A stretch of DNA of 5,944 nt from CAZGOM01 sp964542875 (GTDB taxonomy: Bacteria; Planctomycetota; Phycisphaerae; Phycisphaerales; Phycisphaeraceae): assembly GCA_964542875.1 (NCBI GenBank), contig CAZIWA010000202.1, positions 1 to 5,944 of the forward strand, in the 5' to 3' direction. The notes under the pieces were generated by a model, which saw only the letters and a program-made list of their open reading frames with translations, did no database searches and had not been told where the DNA came from. Of the stretch, positions 5,566 through 5,944 are shown piece by piece; the first letter of the stretch is position 1; each line of letters opens with the position of its first letter. The translations under genes were made by a program, and so were the position numbers.

Positions 5566-5944
5566 ATGGTTTTTTCAATCAAATCGTGCTTGGGAATGGT
5601 TGCCGCGGGGCTGGTGCTGAGCGGTGGACTGATGGGCTGCGACAACAAGGAAGAGAAGCCGGTGGCGCAGTCTGCAGCGGCGGCGGCGCTGCCGACGGGG
5701 TTGTTCTTGACGGCGGCGCCTACTGGGAAGGCGACGGAGGTTGGGCAGGTGATCAGCGGGGCCGCGGACGGAGAGAAAGTGGTGGTGACCGGCGTGGTGG
5801 GCGGGCGCAAGGAGCCGTTTGTGCCCAACCGGGCGGCGGTGCTGATCATTGATAAATCCATCCCGGATTGTGTCGCGGAGGGGGACGCGTGCAAGACGCC
5901 GTGGGACTACTGCTGCACGCCCAAAGAGAAGCTTAAGGGGCATG
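5566..5944 (+). CDS. predicted lipoprotein with cysteine cluster (3' partial)
   Basis: The ATG at 5566 is preceded by AGGAG (5553-5557) at a spacing of eight bases. The frame is open to the window edge, giving 126 residues with no stop. The N-terminus is a lipoprotein signal: Lys6, a hydrophobic stretch at about 8-23 and the lipobox LMGC (22-25), so Cys25 should be lipidated. Asp26 follows; in enterobacteria an Asp there keeps lipoproteins in the inner membrane, but that rule is untested in other phyla. A short Ala-rich linker precedes beta-rich sequence at about 58-98 (EKVVVTGVVGGR, then AAVLIID) that could be an OB-like barrel. A cysteine cluster follows: Cys102, Cys109 and Cys116-117, with PWDYCC at 112-117. 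It lies 23 bases behind the second permease, almost certainly in the same operon. It may be an accessory or substrate-handling part of the exporter. I cannot name the family. Confidence 0.8.
   Translation, partial: MVFSIKSCLGMVAAGLVLSGGLMGCDNKEEKPVAQSAAAAALPTGLFLTAAPTGKATEVGQVISGAADGEKVVVTGVVGGRKEPFVPNRAAVLIIDKSIPDCVAEGDACKTPWDYCCTPKEKLKGH

Overview
This GC-rich window carries six co-oriented genes on the + strand, two of them cut by the window edges. There is no tRNA, rRNA, CRISPR array, transposase or integrase. The coding strand is strikingly G-rich, with many G-ending codons, including frequent GGG and CGG. Permease motifs that I remember from planctomycete and verrucomicrobial proteins point the same way. 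I therefore suspect a member of the Planctomycetota/Verrucomicrobiota (PVC) group, but there is no phylogenetic marker here and this stays a weak inference.

Layout: (1) 1-333 is the C-terminal part of an NAD-dependent D-2-hydroxyacid dehydrogenase. (2) 334-410 is a short AT-richer gap with an imperfect palindrome. (3) 411-794 encodes a small exported cysteine-rich protein of unknown function, with a hairpin over its stop codon. (4) 795-1028 is a 234-base non-coding stretch holding a nested palindromic element that looks like a dispersed intergenic repeat, followed by a strong ribosome binding site. (5) 1029-5542 holds four tightly packed genes for an ABC exporter: an HlyD/MacA-type periplasmic adaptor, a MacB/LolD-type ATPase and two different FtsX/MacB-type permeases. 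(6) From 5566 to the window edge is a predicted lipoprotein with a cysteine cluster, 23 bases behind the second permease and probably in the same operon.

How the genes fit together: the ATPase should pair with a heterodimer of the two permeases in the inner membrane. The adaptor, anchored by one N-terminal membrane segment, should link them across the periplasm to an outer-membrane channel not encoded here. MacB fuses ATPase and permease in one chain; here they are separate and the permease is duplicated. The substrate cannot be read from the sequence. The strongest lead is that three exported components carry cysteines in short motifs (the small protein upstream, the first permease's periplasmic domain and the downstream lipoprotein), which makes a metal- or thiol-related role worth testing.
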